Assembly (NCBI GenBank): GCA_000174895.1
Contig: ACOK01000001.1
Location: forward strand, 1 to 64,000
DNA: 64,000 nucleotides
Origin: Ruminococcus flavefaciens FD-1
GTDB taxonomy: Bacteria > Bacillota > Clostridia > Oscillospirales > Ruminococcaceae
Direction: 5' to 3'
Program-made: the position numbers and the translations under genes
Notes under the pieces: generated by a model
Database searches by the model: none
What the model was told of the DNA's origin: nothing
What the model saw: only the letters and a program-made list of their open reading frames with translations
Part shown: positions 53,691-61,972 of the stretch, one piece after another
Numbering within the stretch: position 1 is the stretch's first letter
How the letters are laid out: the number at the start of each line of letters is the position of its first letter

Positions 53691-54425
53691 ATGTCAGGTC
53701 ATTCAAAATGGAACAATATCAAACGTAAAAAAGAAGCTACAGATGCTGCAAAGGGTAAGATCTTTACCAAGATCGGCCGTGAGATCACAGTCGTTGTAAA
53801 GGAAGGCGGCCCGGATCCCGCTAACAATGCTAAGCTTCGTGATCTTATCGCTAAGGCTAAGTCAAACAACGTGCCTAACGACAATATTGAGCGTATCATC
53901 AAGAAGGCAGCAGGCGACGGCGACAAGAACAACTACGAGAACATCACCTACGAGGGATACGGCCCTAACGGTGTTGCTGTTATCGTAGAGTGCCTTACAG
54001 ACAACAGAAACCGTACAGCAGGTGAAGTACGCCACTATTTCGATAAGTTCGGCGGCAACCTGGGTACTATCGGCTGCGTATCCTTCATGTTCAGCAACAA
54101 GGGTATCGTAGTGCTTGAAAATACAGGTCTTGACGAAGACGCTGTAATGGAAGATGTATTCGAGTTCGGTGGTGAGGACTTCGATATCAACGAGGAAACA
54201 GTGGAGATCGAGTGCGCTCCCGAAAATGTAAGTGCTCTCAGAGAGGGTCTCACAGGCAAGGGATACAACGTTCTCTCTGCTGAGTCTGAGATGATCCCTT
54301 CAACTTATACGACTCTCACAGATGAGGATCACATCAAGAAGATGAACCTTCTCCTTGAACACCTTGAGGAGAATGACGATGTTCAGAACGTTTACCACAA
54401 CTGGGAAATGCCTGACGAGGAGTAA
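53691..54425 (+). CDS. yebC: YebC/PmpR-family protein
   Basis: 244 residues. MSGHSKWNNIKRKKEATDAA, the KGKIFTKIGREITVVVKEGG stretch and the central GYGPNGVAVIVECLTDNRNRT are diagnostic. The family includes DNA-binding regulators and factors that ease translation at proline runs. AAGGAG precedes the start. Confidence 0.97.
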   Translation: MSGHSKWNNIKRKKEATDAAKGKIFTKIGREITVVVKEGGPDPANNAKLRDLIAKAKSNNVPNDNIERIIKKAAGDGDKNNYENITYEGYGPNGVAVIVECLTDNRNRTAGEVRHYFDKFGGNLGTIGCVSFMFSNKGIVVLENTGLDEDAVMEDVFEFGGEDFDINEETVEIECAPENVSALREGLTGKGYNVLSAESEMIPSTYTTLTDEDHIKKMNLLLEHLEENDDVQNVYHNWEMPDEE

Positions 54426-54430
54426 CCGCC

Positions 54431-55081
54431 ATGAAAGATATCAGGACGTTTACTCTCGAGAAATACAGCGGAGACAATTACCGTGAAGCGGCATTCGGAG
54501 TTTATCTCAATAAGGAAGCCGATAATTATTGTTTCTGCTTTACAGCTGACGAAATGGATCAGTATCCACTTGAAGATCTCCTCGAGCAGTATAATCTTAC
54601 TGCTACAGAGGATTGCGGAGTAGTTATAGGAAAGAACGGAAAGAGCCAGTACATAGCTGAGGTCGAAACAGTGTCCTCAGACAAGAGCGATTTTATCCAG
54701 CTTATGAATTTCACTACCATTGTCGGCAAAGAGATAATCAATTACGAGATAGGCGATTACGTTTATCTCGGCGTCAAGTATGCCGACAGTGATTTCAGCA
54801 TCAACGGTAAGAAAGTAATTGCGCCGATTGTCGGCTACAGAACCGATAACAGCGGAATGATGTCCTTTGACGTTATATATCCTGATATGCAGTTTGAAAA
54901 TATGTTTACATCGGGCAATGATTACGAAGCTGCCCTGTCCAATGCAGATATCGAGAATATTTCTCTTATCTGCATAAAAGACGGTCATGCAAAGCTTTAC
55001 AGTACCTATGAGGGTATCTCACGCATGATAATATTCAATTCTGACGGTTTTATCAATGTTGAGAATACTGCTGTTATCTGA
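54431..55081 (+). CDS. Uncharacterised protein after yebC
   Basis: 216 residues, no signal peptide or membrane span. Acidic, alternating strands and short helices: MKDIRTFTLEKYSGDNYREA, then CFCFTADEMDQYPLEDLLEQ, a glycine-rich turn, and LKYADSDFSINGKKVIAP-like strands (VKYADSDFSINGKKVIAPIV). It starts 5 nt after yebC and ends 14 nt before an acetyltransferase, so it belongs to that run of genes. Family not recognised. Confidence 0.75.
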   Translation: MKDIRTFTLEKYSGDNYREAAFGVYLNKEADNYCFCFTADEMDQYPLEDLLEQYNLTATEDCGVVIGKNGKSQYIAEVETVSSDKSDFIQLMNFTTIVGKEIINYEIGDYVYLGVKYADSDFSINGKKVIAPIVGYRTDNSGMMSFDVIYPDMQFENMFTSGNDYEAALSNADIENISLICIKDGHAKLYSTYEGISRMIIFNSDGFINVENTAVI

Positions 55082-55095
55082 GAGGTCGGATAATT

Positions 55096-55596
55096 ATGGC
55101 AGTAACTATTGAAAAGATCACGACTGATGAGGAACTCCGTGAAGCTGCTGTGCTTGCCGGAAAGATATGGCACGAATGCTTTGTGGGGATCATATCAGAA
55201 GAGCAGATAGACTATATGGTTGAAAAATTCCAGTCATATACCGCCATGAAAGAGCAGATATCCGATCAGGGATACTGCTACCATTCAGTTCGTGACGATG
55301 GCGAATTATGCGGATATATCGGTATGAAGCCGGAAGAGGGAAGCAGATTTTTCCTGAGCAAGCTTTATCTGCGCAAGGATAAGCGCAATAAGGGAATAGC
55401 TTCACAAATGCTGGAGAAGGTTTTCAGCGAGGCGAAGTCAGCAGGGAAGTCGTCGGTATATCTCACCGTGAATAAGCACAACCGTCATGCTATCGATGTA
55501 TACATAAAGAAAGGATTCCGTATGATCAAAGATGCCGTTACCGATATCGGCGGCGGATTCGTTATGGATGATTATATAATGGAATACTTTTTATAA
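55096..55596 (+). CDS. GNAT-family N-acetyltransferase
   Basis: 166 residues. GNAT fold with the strand LSKLYLRKDKRNKGIASQML carrying the acetyl-CoA loop KRNKGIA, and VYLTVNKHNRHAIDVYIKKGFRM, which is typical of the family. A tail (DIGGGFVMDDYIMEYFL) follows. Possible targets are small amines or protein N-termini; none can be named. Confidence 0.92.
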   Translation: MAVTIEKITTDEELREAAVLAGKIWHECFVGIISEEQIDYMVEKFQSYTAMKEQISDQGYCYHSVRDDGELCGYIGMKPEEGSRFFLSKLYLRKDKRNKGIASQMLEKVFSEAKSAGKSSVYLTVNKHNRHAIDVYIKKGFRMIKDAVTDIGGGFVMDDYIMEYFL

Positions 55597-55685
55597 AATA
55601 ATACTTTTGCATTTAGCAGAAGTTCCTGACGCAGCGTTTCCGTGGATTTCCGGGAGCGCTGCGATCTTATTATAAGGAGGAGAGA

Positions 55686-56147
55686 ATAACGGAAAATAAA
55701 GAGAAGTTCAAAGTACTTGATGAAAGGTATCTGCCGCAGATGGCACAGCTTTACAAGGAAGCATTTCAGGGCGAGCCGTGGAATGATGACTGGAGCGATA
55801 CCGGGCAGCTGAATGAGTACATTAAAGAAATATCCTGCGGCTACCGTGCTCTGAATTACGGATTATTCATCAACGGCGAGCTGACCGCTATATCGGTCGG
55901 AATGATCCGTCACTGGTGGGAGGGGACAAACTACAATATCGAGGAATTCTGCGTAGCCCCTGATAAGCGTGGGCAGGGGATAGGTTCACGTTTTATGGCG
56001 ATGATAGAAGAAGATATCCGAAGGCGTGGACTTTGCGGCATTTTCCTGCAAACCGACAGTGATAAGCCCTCTTACGGCTTCTACCATAAAAACGGTTTCT
56101 TCGATCTTGACGCTCATGTCAGTCTTTATAAGCGCTTAAAAGGCTGA
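55686..56147 (+). CDS. GNAT-family acetyltransferase, probable AUA start
   Basis: 154 residues if initiated at ATA 55686-55688; only 135 from the first ATG at 55740. The upstream codons encode TENKEKFKVLDERYLPQMAQ, which completes the first strand and helix of the GNAT fold, and a strong AGGAGG (55675-55680) lies 5 nt before the ATA (8 nt before the ACG that follows). The ATG at 55740 has no binding site. The core has YNIEEFCVAPDKRGQGIGSRFM and FYHKNGFFDL. A single-base change from ATG to ATA would explain it. Confidence 0.8.
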   Translation: MTENKEKFKVLDERYLPQMAQLYKEAFQGEPWNDDWSDTGQLNEYIKEISCGYRALNYGLFINGELTAISVGMIRHWWEGTNYNIEEFCVAPDKRGQGIGSRFMAMIEEDIRRRGLCGIFLQTDSDKPSYGFYHKNGFFDLDAHVSLYKRLKG

Positions 56148-56212
56148 TTTTTATATAGTATCATGCATTATTCCATATTCCACCCCATATAATGAGAAAA
56201 AGGGGAGAGGTT

Positions 56213-56761
56213 ATGGGATTTACAGAGATTCTTCTTACTGCCGCAGGTCTTTCTATGGACGCATTTTCAGCCGCAGTATGCAAGGGGACTGCGTCAAGAG
56301 GACGTGTTATTATTACAGCTTTGTTCACTGCGTTGATGTTCGGAGCATTTCAGGCGGTTATGCCGCTGACAGGATATATTCTTGGCAGCGGATTTATGTC
56401 GCAGCTTGAAAAGTACGATCACTGGACAGCGTTCATACTTCTGGCAGTGCTGGGCGTGAAGATGATAATTGATGCTCGTTCCGGAAATGAATCATCAGGA
56501 GGTATAGCTTTTTCGGAGCTGTTGATGCTGTCGGTGGCTACAAGTATCGACGCAATGGCAGTGGGACTTGTGTTTGCAGCAAATGGTACTGCTCCGCTGT
56601 TTCCGTCTTTTGTAATTGGAGCTGTTACCTTTGCGGTGTCGTTTGCAGGAGTGCTTATCGGCAGAAAATTCGGCTCGGATGCAGGCTCAAAGGCAGAAAC
56701 AGCCGGAGGTGCAGTGCTCATACTCATTGGAGTGAAATTGTTGCTGGAAGGCATAAAATAA
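56213..56761 (+). CDS. mntP: Manganese efflux pump MntP
   Basis: 182 residues from the ATG at 56213, preceded by GGGGAGAGG; an ATG seven codons upstream is unlikely. Six membrane helices in two halves. Motifs LLTAAGLSMDAFSAAVCKG and LMLSVATSIDAMAVGLVFA carry the paired aspartates that bind Mn(II). The enzyme protects against excess manganese. A yybP-ykoY type riboswitch, common before such genes, is not seen in the 65 nt upstream. Confidence 0.95.
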   Translation: MGFTEILLTAAGLSMDAFSAAVCKGTASRGRVIITALFTALMFGAFQAVMPLTGYILGSGFMSQLEKYDHWTAFILLAVLGVKMIIDARSGNESSGGIAFSELLMLSVATSIDAMAVGLVFAANGTAPLFPSFVIGAVTFAVSFAGVLIGRKFGSDAGSKAETAGGAVLILIGVKLLLEGIK

Positions 56762-56775
56762 AGCGGTATGCTTAA

Positions 56776-56884
56776 CCTCGGTACTCATATAGAAACTTTA
56801 TACGCATTTATCGGGGGAAACCCTTTTTCAAAAGGGTTTCCCTCAATAGACTCGTGTAAAAACTTCTTTATGTGTACAGCAGTT
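56776..56884. repeat. Palindromic intergenic element, family A (short copy)
   Basis: GGTACTCATATAGAAACTTT at the left is mirrored at the right, and the core is GGGAAACCC-TTTTTCAAAA-GGGTTTCCC (56817-56844). It shares the core TTTTTCAAAAGGGTTTCCCT with the long copy at 3430-3766. It separates mntP from the convergent dockerin gene and may end both transcripts. Confidence 0.75.
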
Positions 56885-56900
56885 AAACGTACCGCCTTTA

Positions 56901-58740
56901 TTATTCCTCGGGAAGCTTGTCGATAAGCTTGAGCATTAACTTCTGGATAGCGAGAGCGTCGTTGTTTGTAACGCCGTCATTCTTACCTGTAACATCCGCA
57001 TTCTTTCTGCCTTCTTCTGTAAGCTTATACTTTGAAGGATTTGAGATTGACTGCATGATGATTACAGCATCTGATATGTCAACTACTCCGTCGCAGTTTG
57101 CATCGCCGTAAAGTACAGCTTCGGCTTCCTTGACAGTGATAATATAGATATCGATATTCTTGTCCTTGTCGTGAGTTTCCTTGATATTTGCCTCAGGAAT
57201 AGCCTCAACAGTATGCTCTTCAACGTCAGTCAGGATCCTGAATGAATCAAGATAGCTTGAATCGCCTTCATTTGTTCCCTTTGTAAGGATAACAGTATTT
57301 CCCTTGCTTGTATCAAGTGTCTCGATAGGACCGGTTGAGATCTTCTGGCCATCTGGTCTGATCATTGTGATGTGGTGGTTGTATTCGATAACAACGCCCT
57401 TTGCAGGCTCACCCTTTTCGTTAACGACTTCGAGCTTGATGTAATTGCTTTCGGGATCGGCTTTTTCAGTTGTAGTAGTTGTTGCTGCTGTTGTTTCAAC
57501 AGGAACGGTAGTTATGGCAGTGGAGCAAACATCCTTTGTTGTGGTTGTTTCAGCTGTGGTTGTTTCGGAAGTTGCAGCAGATGTTGTTTCTGAAGATGTG
57601 GTTGTAGTTGCAGCTGAAGTTGTAGTAGTGGCAGCAGCTGAAGTAGTTGTTGTTACAGGCAGTTCTTCGCCTTCCTTTAGCCATACTGCCTGGAGAGCGA
57701 TGCCCATTCCGGGGAGAGCGCCCTTGATGAGGAAGTGAGTCGCCGGGCTGATATATAACGTCTTCGTAAGTCCAGCCGCCGAATGTGTAGCCTTCACGCT
57801 GTGCATCCATCTCAGGTACCTTAATAGTTTCGCCTGTCTTGCCGGGAACCTTGATGTTCGCAGCACCTGATACTCCCGGGACGAAAACTACGTTATAATC
57901 CATAGGTACCCAAACAGCAGTCATTGTAACATTTACATCAGGCATAGTAAATGATGAAAGGAAAGCATAGTCCTTATCGTCGTAATCGCAGTGCCAGTGA
58001 TCTATCTTATAGCCGATGCGGGCGAATCTTGAAGCGGTTGCGATGTCCTTTTTCTGTGATTCGATAACATCGAATTCAGCAGTAGTAGCACCAACGATAT
58101 CATCAAAATCGCCTGCATAATATTTCAGTGTAAGGCGGTTGTGCCATATAGGAGTAACTGTGAGATCGTGTGAAGGCATAATGAGGAGCTGTTCCTGAAG
58201 GAAATCATGCTCGCCGTCGGTCCAGCCTGTGGATTTCTTGAATTCGTTCTGATAGCTCATAAAGCTGAGTTTGATGAATTCGTTAGGATGAGCTGAAACA
58301 TCCTTGAGCTGCTTTGAAGTATCGACTATGCCGTTTCCGTCGCCAAAGTCAACTTCGTAATGGATCTTGTAGACTGTCTTGTCCTTGTATACGGAGAAAA
58401 CAGGCTCCAAAACTATGTCCTGATCTGATGTACGGATAATAGAGTTAGCGGCATGGCCGTAAACTCCGTCAGAAGTCCAGCCCTGGAAAACATATCCGTC
58501 TTTCTCAAGAAGGACATCCGGAAGTTTTACGGAATCATTAGCGTTAGCGGTAAAATCCTTGAGCTCGGGGACGTTTCCGTCTTCGTCCTCGGCTATTGAG
58601 ATGTCGGGATCGTTGTACTCAAAGTGGATAGTTACCTTCTCTGTGCTGTCTTCAGCGAAAACAGGAAACACATTGAGTGTGCAGACTGCCATAACAGCTG
58701 ACGCCGCTACAGAAGTCATTCTGGAAAATAATGTATGCAT
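56901..58740 (-). pseudogene. Secreted InlB-repeat/Thr-linker/dockerin protein, broken by a frameshift
   Basis: One gene in two frames. The first part, from ATG 58738-58740 (GGGAGGG just upstream), has a signal peptide (1-29) and several InlB-like repeats (GYVFQGWTSDG, YTFGGWTYEDVIYQPGD). Near 57735 the reading jumps: after GAC TCA one extra base shifts it into the frame FLIKGALPGMGIALQAVWLKE, then a Thr/Ala linker, a beta domain (YIKLEVVNEKGEPAKGVVIEYN) and a dockerin (ANCDGVVDISDAVIIMQ, ADVTGKNDGVTNNDALAIQ) to 56901. The whole would be about 613 residues. It may be a true pseudogene, a sequencing slip or a strain variant. Confidence 0.85.
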
Positions 58741-58846
58741 AAATACCCTCCCATCCGACAATTAAGTCGGCCCGGCTCACAGAATCTTCAATGCACCGAA
58801 CATTTATGTATATTTATTATGTCAGGAATGGTGCAGTGAAATGAGC

Positions 58847-59023
58847 CTATTTGAATGAATTAGAATTTGTGTCGTAAGCAAAACCCACAGACGCAAGTTT
58901 TTCTTCGATCTGTTCTTTCGGAACACAGAGGCTTTTACACAGCTCATCGAGGCTGGAATATTCGTCCCTGAGCAGCGTATTGATATAGCTGAAAAGAATT
59001 ATAGGATCATTTGGCAAACTCAT
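58847..59023 (-). CDS. DUF4250 protein
   Basis: 58 residues starting MSLPNDPIILFSYINTLLRD, with AAAGGAG 6 nt before this ATG; longer in-frame starts lack a site. It continues YSSLDELCKSLCVPKEQIEEKL, matching DUF4250, a short helical family found in Firmicutes and other gut bacteria. Function unknown. A TTGACA/TATATT promoter lies at 59122-59150. Confidence 0.9.
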   Translation of the reverse strand: MSLPNDPIILFSYINTLLRDEYSSLDELCKSLCVPKEQIEEKLASVGFAYDTNSNSFK

Positions 59024-59121
59024 AATTACTCCTTTCACAAAACAGATACGGATATATGACCGAAGCAGTGCAGAACCACGATGATATATCATATGCATCA
59101 CAAGTAATACTTACTAAAATT

Positions 59122-59150
59122 AATATACAATATGAATCAGGGTTTGTCAA
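59122..59150 (-). promoter_or_regulatory. Promoter of the DUF4250 gene
   Basis: Minus-strand TTGACA (59145-59150) and TATATT (59122-59127) with 17-bp spacing, about 95 nt upstream of the start codon. The region 59151-59440 is AT-rich and shows no gene. Confidence 0.7.
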
Positions 59151-59444
59151 TAAAAATCGAAGAATCAAAAATACGAATTTTTTGTAAATTTGTATTATCA
59201 GATTATGCAAACATATTTTTGTGTGATAATTATTGACGCAGGATGGGAGAAAAAACAGTAAACATATCAATTATGTAGGCTTAATACTATAGCACATTTT
59301 CGGCAAAAAAACGCAATTGTTACCTCCGGTTAGCCTAAAATTGTTAGTACCGTAAAACGGTGTTATAAAAATATGTACAAAATCGACAAAAAATAAAAGG
59401 CGAATTAGGTTAAATTAGAAATAGAAATTTCCCGCTGTATATGT

Positions 59445-59450
59445 TATAAT
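59445..59450 (+). promoter_or_regulatory. -10 box of the hydCBA operon
   Basis: TATAAT at 59445-59450 with no convincing -35 box at 17 bp, which suggests an activator. The leader to the start at 59534 is about 80 nt. Confidence 0.55.
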
Positions 59451-59533
59451 ACATAAAGATATGTGAGAAGTAATATGGTTTCTGCGATTAGCTTTGTTAC
59501 ATTTTTCACAGTTTTATTAAGGAGGTTCATTTA

Positions 59534-60028
59534 ATGAATTCAGCTAAATCAACTGTTCCCTTCAAGGGTACTCCTGAACAGGAGAAAGAGCTTCTTAAGG
59601 TCATAGAGGAAAAGAAGAGCGACAAGGGCGCTCTCATGCCTATCCTTCAGAAGGCTCAGGAAATCTACGGCTACCTTCCTATCGAGGTTCAGGCTATTAT
59701 TTCCGACAATACAGGTATCCCGCTCGAAAAGATCTATGGAGTAGTTACCTTCTACGCTCAGTTCTCTCTCTATCCTAAGGGTGAGTACACCATTTCAGTC
59801 TGTCTCGGTACAGCCTGCTATGTTAAGGGCTCAGGCGATATCTACAATAAGCTTCAGGAAAAGCTCGGCATCGGCGGCGGCGAATGCACTCCCGATGGTA
59901 AGTTCTCACTGGATGCTTGCCGCTGCATCGGTGCTTGCGGTCTCGCTCCCGTTCTTACTGTAAATGAAGATGTTTACGGACGTCTTACAGTTGACGATGT
60001 AGATAAGATCATCGCTAAATACGCTTAA
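59534..60028 (+). CDS. hydC: Bifurcating [FeFe] hydrogenase subunit HydC (NuoE-like)
   Basis: 164 residues. The thioredoxin-like NuoE fold binds one [2Fe-2S] cluster through C in SVCLGTACYVKGSG and C in DACRCIGACGLAPV. The N-terminal helical bundle (about 10-75) fits NuoE. It passes electrons inside the trimeric hydrogenase that couples NADH and reduced ferredoxin to hydrogen formation. AAGGAGG lies before the ATG; hydB starts 31 nt downstream. Confidence 0.95.
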   Translation: MNSAKSTVPFKGTPEQEKELLKVIEEKKSDKGALMPILQKAQEIYGYLPIEVQAIISDNTGIPLEKIYGVVTFYAQFSLYPKGEYTISVCLGTACYVKGSGDIYNKLQEKLGIGGGECTPDGKFSLDACRCIGACGLAPVLTVNEDVYGRLTVDDVDKIIAKYA

Positions 60029-60059
60029 TTTTACATACTACCATTTAGGAGGTTAACTT

Positions 60060-61958
60060 ATGAAGACTCTTGAAGAACTCAAGGTTGTCAGAGACAGCAT
60101 GGAGGGTGAAGTCGCTCTCAGAACCCATGGCAATGCTTCTTCAAAATATGAAAGACACGTGCTCGTTTGCGGCGGTACAGGATGTACCTCTTCAGGCTCA
60201 CCCAAGATCATAGAGAAGCTTGAAGAAGAGCTCGCTGCAAATGGACTCAAGGATAAGGTACAGATCGTTAAGACAGGTTGTTTCGGTCTCTGTGAAAGAG
60301 GTCCTATCATGATCGTTTATCCTGAGGGTTCATTCTACTCTCGTGTAAAAGTTGATGAGATCCCACGTATCGTTGAAGAGCATCTCGTCGGCGGCAACCC
60401 TGTTAAGGAATTCCTTTACGAAGAAACAGTTGACGGTGACGATATCAAGTCACTTGATGATACATCATTCTATAAAAAGCAGCACCGTGTAGCTCTCAGA
60501 AACTGCGGTGTTATCAACCCTGAGTGTATCGACGAATACATCGGACGTCACGGCTATGAGGCTCTCGGTAAGGTCCTCACAGAAATGACTCCTGAAGACG
60601 TAATCCAGACAATCCTCGATTCTGGTCTCCGTGGACGTGGAGGCGGCGGATTCCCGACAGGTATGAAGTGGAAGCTCGCAAGAAACATCGTTCCTGACGC
60701 TGATCAGAAGTACGTTTGCTGTAATGCCGACGAGGGTGACCCGGGTGCATTCATGGACCGTTCAGTTCTCGAAGGCGATCCACACGTTGTACTTGAGGCT
60801 ATGTCTATTGCAGGTTACGCTATCGGTGCTACACAGGGCTATATCTATGTACGTGCTGAGTATCCTATCGCTGTTGAGCGTCTTAACATCGCTATCAAGC
60901 AGGCTCGTGAAGCAGGTATGCTCGGTAAGAACATCTTCGGTACAGACTTCTGCTTCGATATCGACCTCCGTCTCGGCGCAGGCGCTTTCGTATGCGGTGA
61001 GGAAACAGCTCTTATGACTTCTATCGAAGGCAACCGTGGTGAGCCACGTCCAAGACCTCCTTTCCCTGCAGAAAAAGGTCTCTTCCAGAAGCCTACTATC
61101 CTCAACAATGTTGAAACATACGCTAATATCCCACAGATCATCCTCAACGGTGCTGAGTGGTTCGCATCAATGGGTACTGAGAAGTCAAAGGGTACTAAGG
61201 TATTTGCTCTCGGTGGTAAGATCAAGAACACAGGTCTCGTTGAAGTTCCTATGGGTACAACTCTCCGTGAAGTTATTGAAGAGATCGGCGGCGGCATCCC
61301 GAACGGCAAGAAGTTCAAGGCTGCTCAGACAGGTGGTCCTTCTGGCGGATGTATCGATGCTTCAAACTTCGATATCCCGATCGACTACGATAACCTCATC
61401 GGTATCGGTTCAATGATGGGTTCAGGCGGACTTATCGTTATGGACGAAGATAACTGTATGGTTGATATCGCTAAGTTCTTCCTCGAATTCACTGTTGATG
61501 AATCATGCGGTAAGTGTACTCCATGCCGTATCGGTACAAAGAGAATGTGGGAGATCCTCGACAAGATCACAAAGGGCAAGGGAACTCTCGAAGACCTTGA
61601 CAAGCTCGAAGAGCTCGCTTACCACATCAAGGCTAACTCTCTCTGCGGTCTCGGTCAGACAGCTCCAAACCCTGTACTTTCAACACTCAGATGCTTCCGT
61701 GACGAGTACATCGCTCACGTTGTTGACAAGAAGTGTCCTGCAGGCGTATGTAAGGACCTCCTCAGCTTTGAGATCGAAAAGGATAAGTGTATCGGCTGTG
61801 GTATGTGTGCTAAGCAGTGTCCTGCTTCCGCTATCACAAGAACTGACTACATCGCACCCGGCAAGAAGCTTGCTGCAATGGAGATAGACAAGAACAAGTG
61901 CGTGAAGTGCGGTGCTTGTATCGCTACATGTAAGTTCAAGGCTATCATCAAGAAATAA
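60060..61958 (+). CDS. hydB: Bifurcating [FeFe] hydrogenase subunit HydB (NuoF-like)
   Basis: 632 residues. An N-terminal thioredoxin-like part (about 35-125) with cysteines in CGGTGCTSSGS and GCFGLCERGP binds a [2Fe-2S] cluster. The NuoF core binds FMN and NAD(H) (GLRGRGGGGFPTGMKWKLA, NADEGDPGAFMDR, GAGAFVCGEETAL), with a [4Fe-4S] site in ESCGKCTPCRIG. Two ferredoxin clusters close the chain (CIGCGMCAKQCPASAI, CVKCGACIATCKFKAI). It is the NADH-oxidising and electron-splitting subunit. Confidence 0.96.
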   Translation: MKTLEELKVVRDSMEGEVALRTHGNASSKYERHVLVCGGTGCTSSGSPKIIEKLEEELAANGLKDKVQIVKTGCFGLCERGPIMIVYPEGSFYSRVKVDEIPRIVEEHLVGGNPVKEFLYEETVDGDDIKSLDDTSFYKKQHRVALRNCGVINPECIDEYIGRHGYEALGKVLTEMTPEDVIQTILDSGLRGRGGGGFPTGMKWKLARNIVPDADQKYVCCNADEGDPGAFMDRSVLEGDPHVVLEAMSIAGYAIGATQGYIYVRAEYPIAVERLNIAIKQAREAGMLGKNIFGTDFCFDIDLRLGAGAFVCGEETALMTSIEGNRGEPRPRPPFPAEKGLFQKPTILNNVETYANIPQIILNGAEWFASMGTEKSKGTKVFALGGKIKNTGLVEVPMGTTLREVIEEIGGGIPNGKKFKAAQTGGPSGGCIDASNFDIPIDYDNLIGIGSMMGSGGLIVMDEDNCMVDIAKFFLEFTVDESCGKCTPCRIGTKRMWEILDKITKGKGTLEDLDKLEELAYHIKANSLCGLGQTAPNPVLSTLRCFRDEYIAHVVDKKCPAGVCKDLLSFEIEKDKCIGCGMCAKQCPASAITRTDYIAPGKKLAAMEIDKNKCVKCGACIATCKFKAIIKK

Positions 61959-61972
61959 GCGGAGGAATAACA

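Noticed and set aside
56140..56212. Manganese riboswitch (yybP-ykoY) before mntP
   Set aside because: The gap is only about 65 nt and lacks the conserved paired loops.
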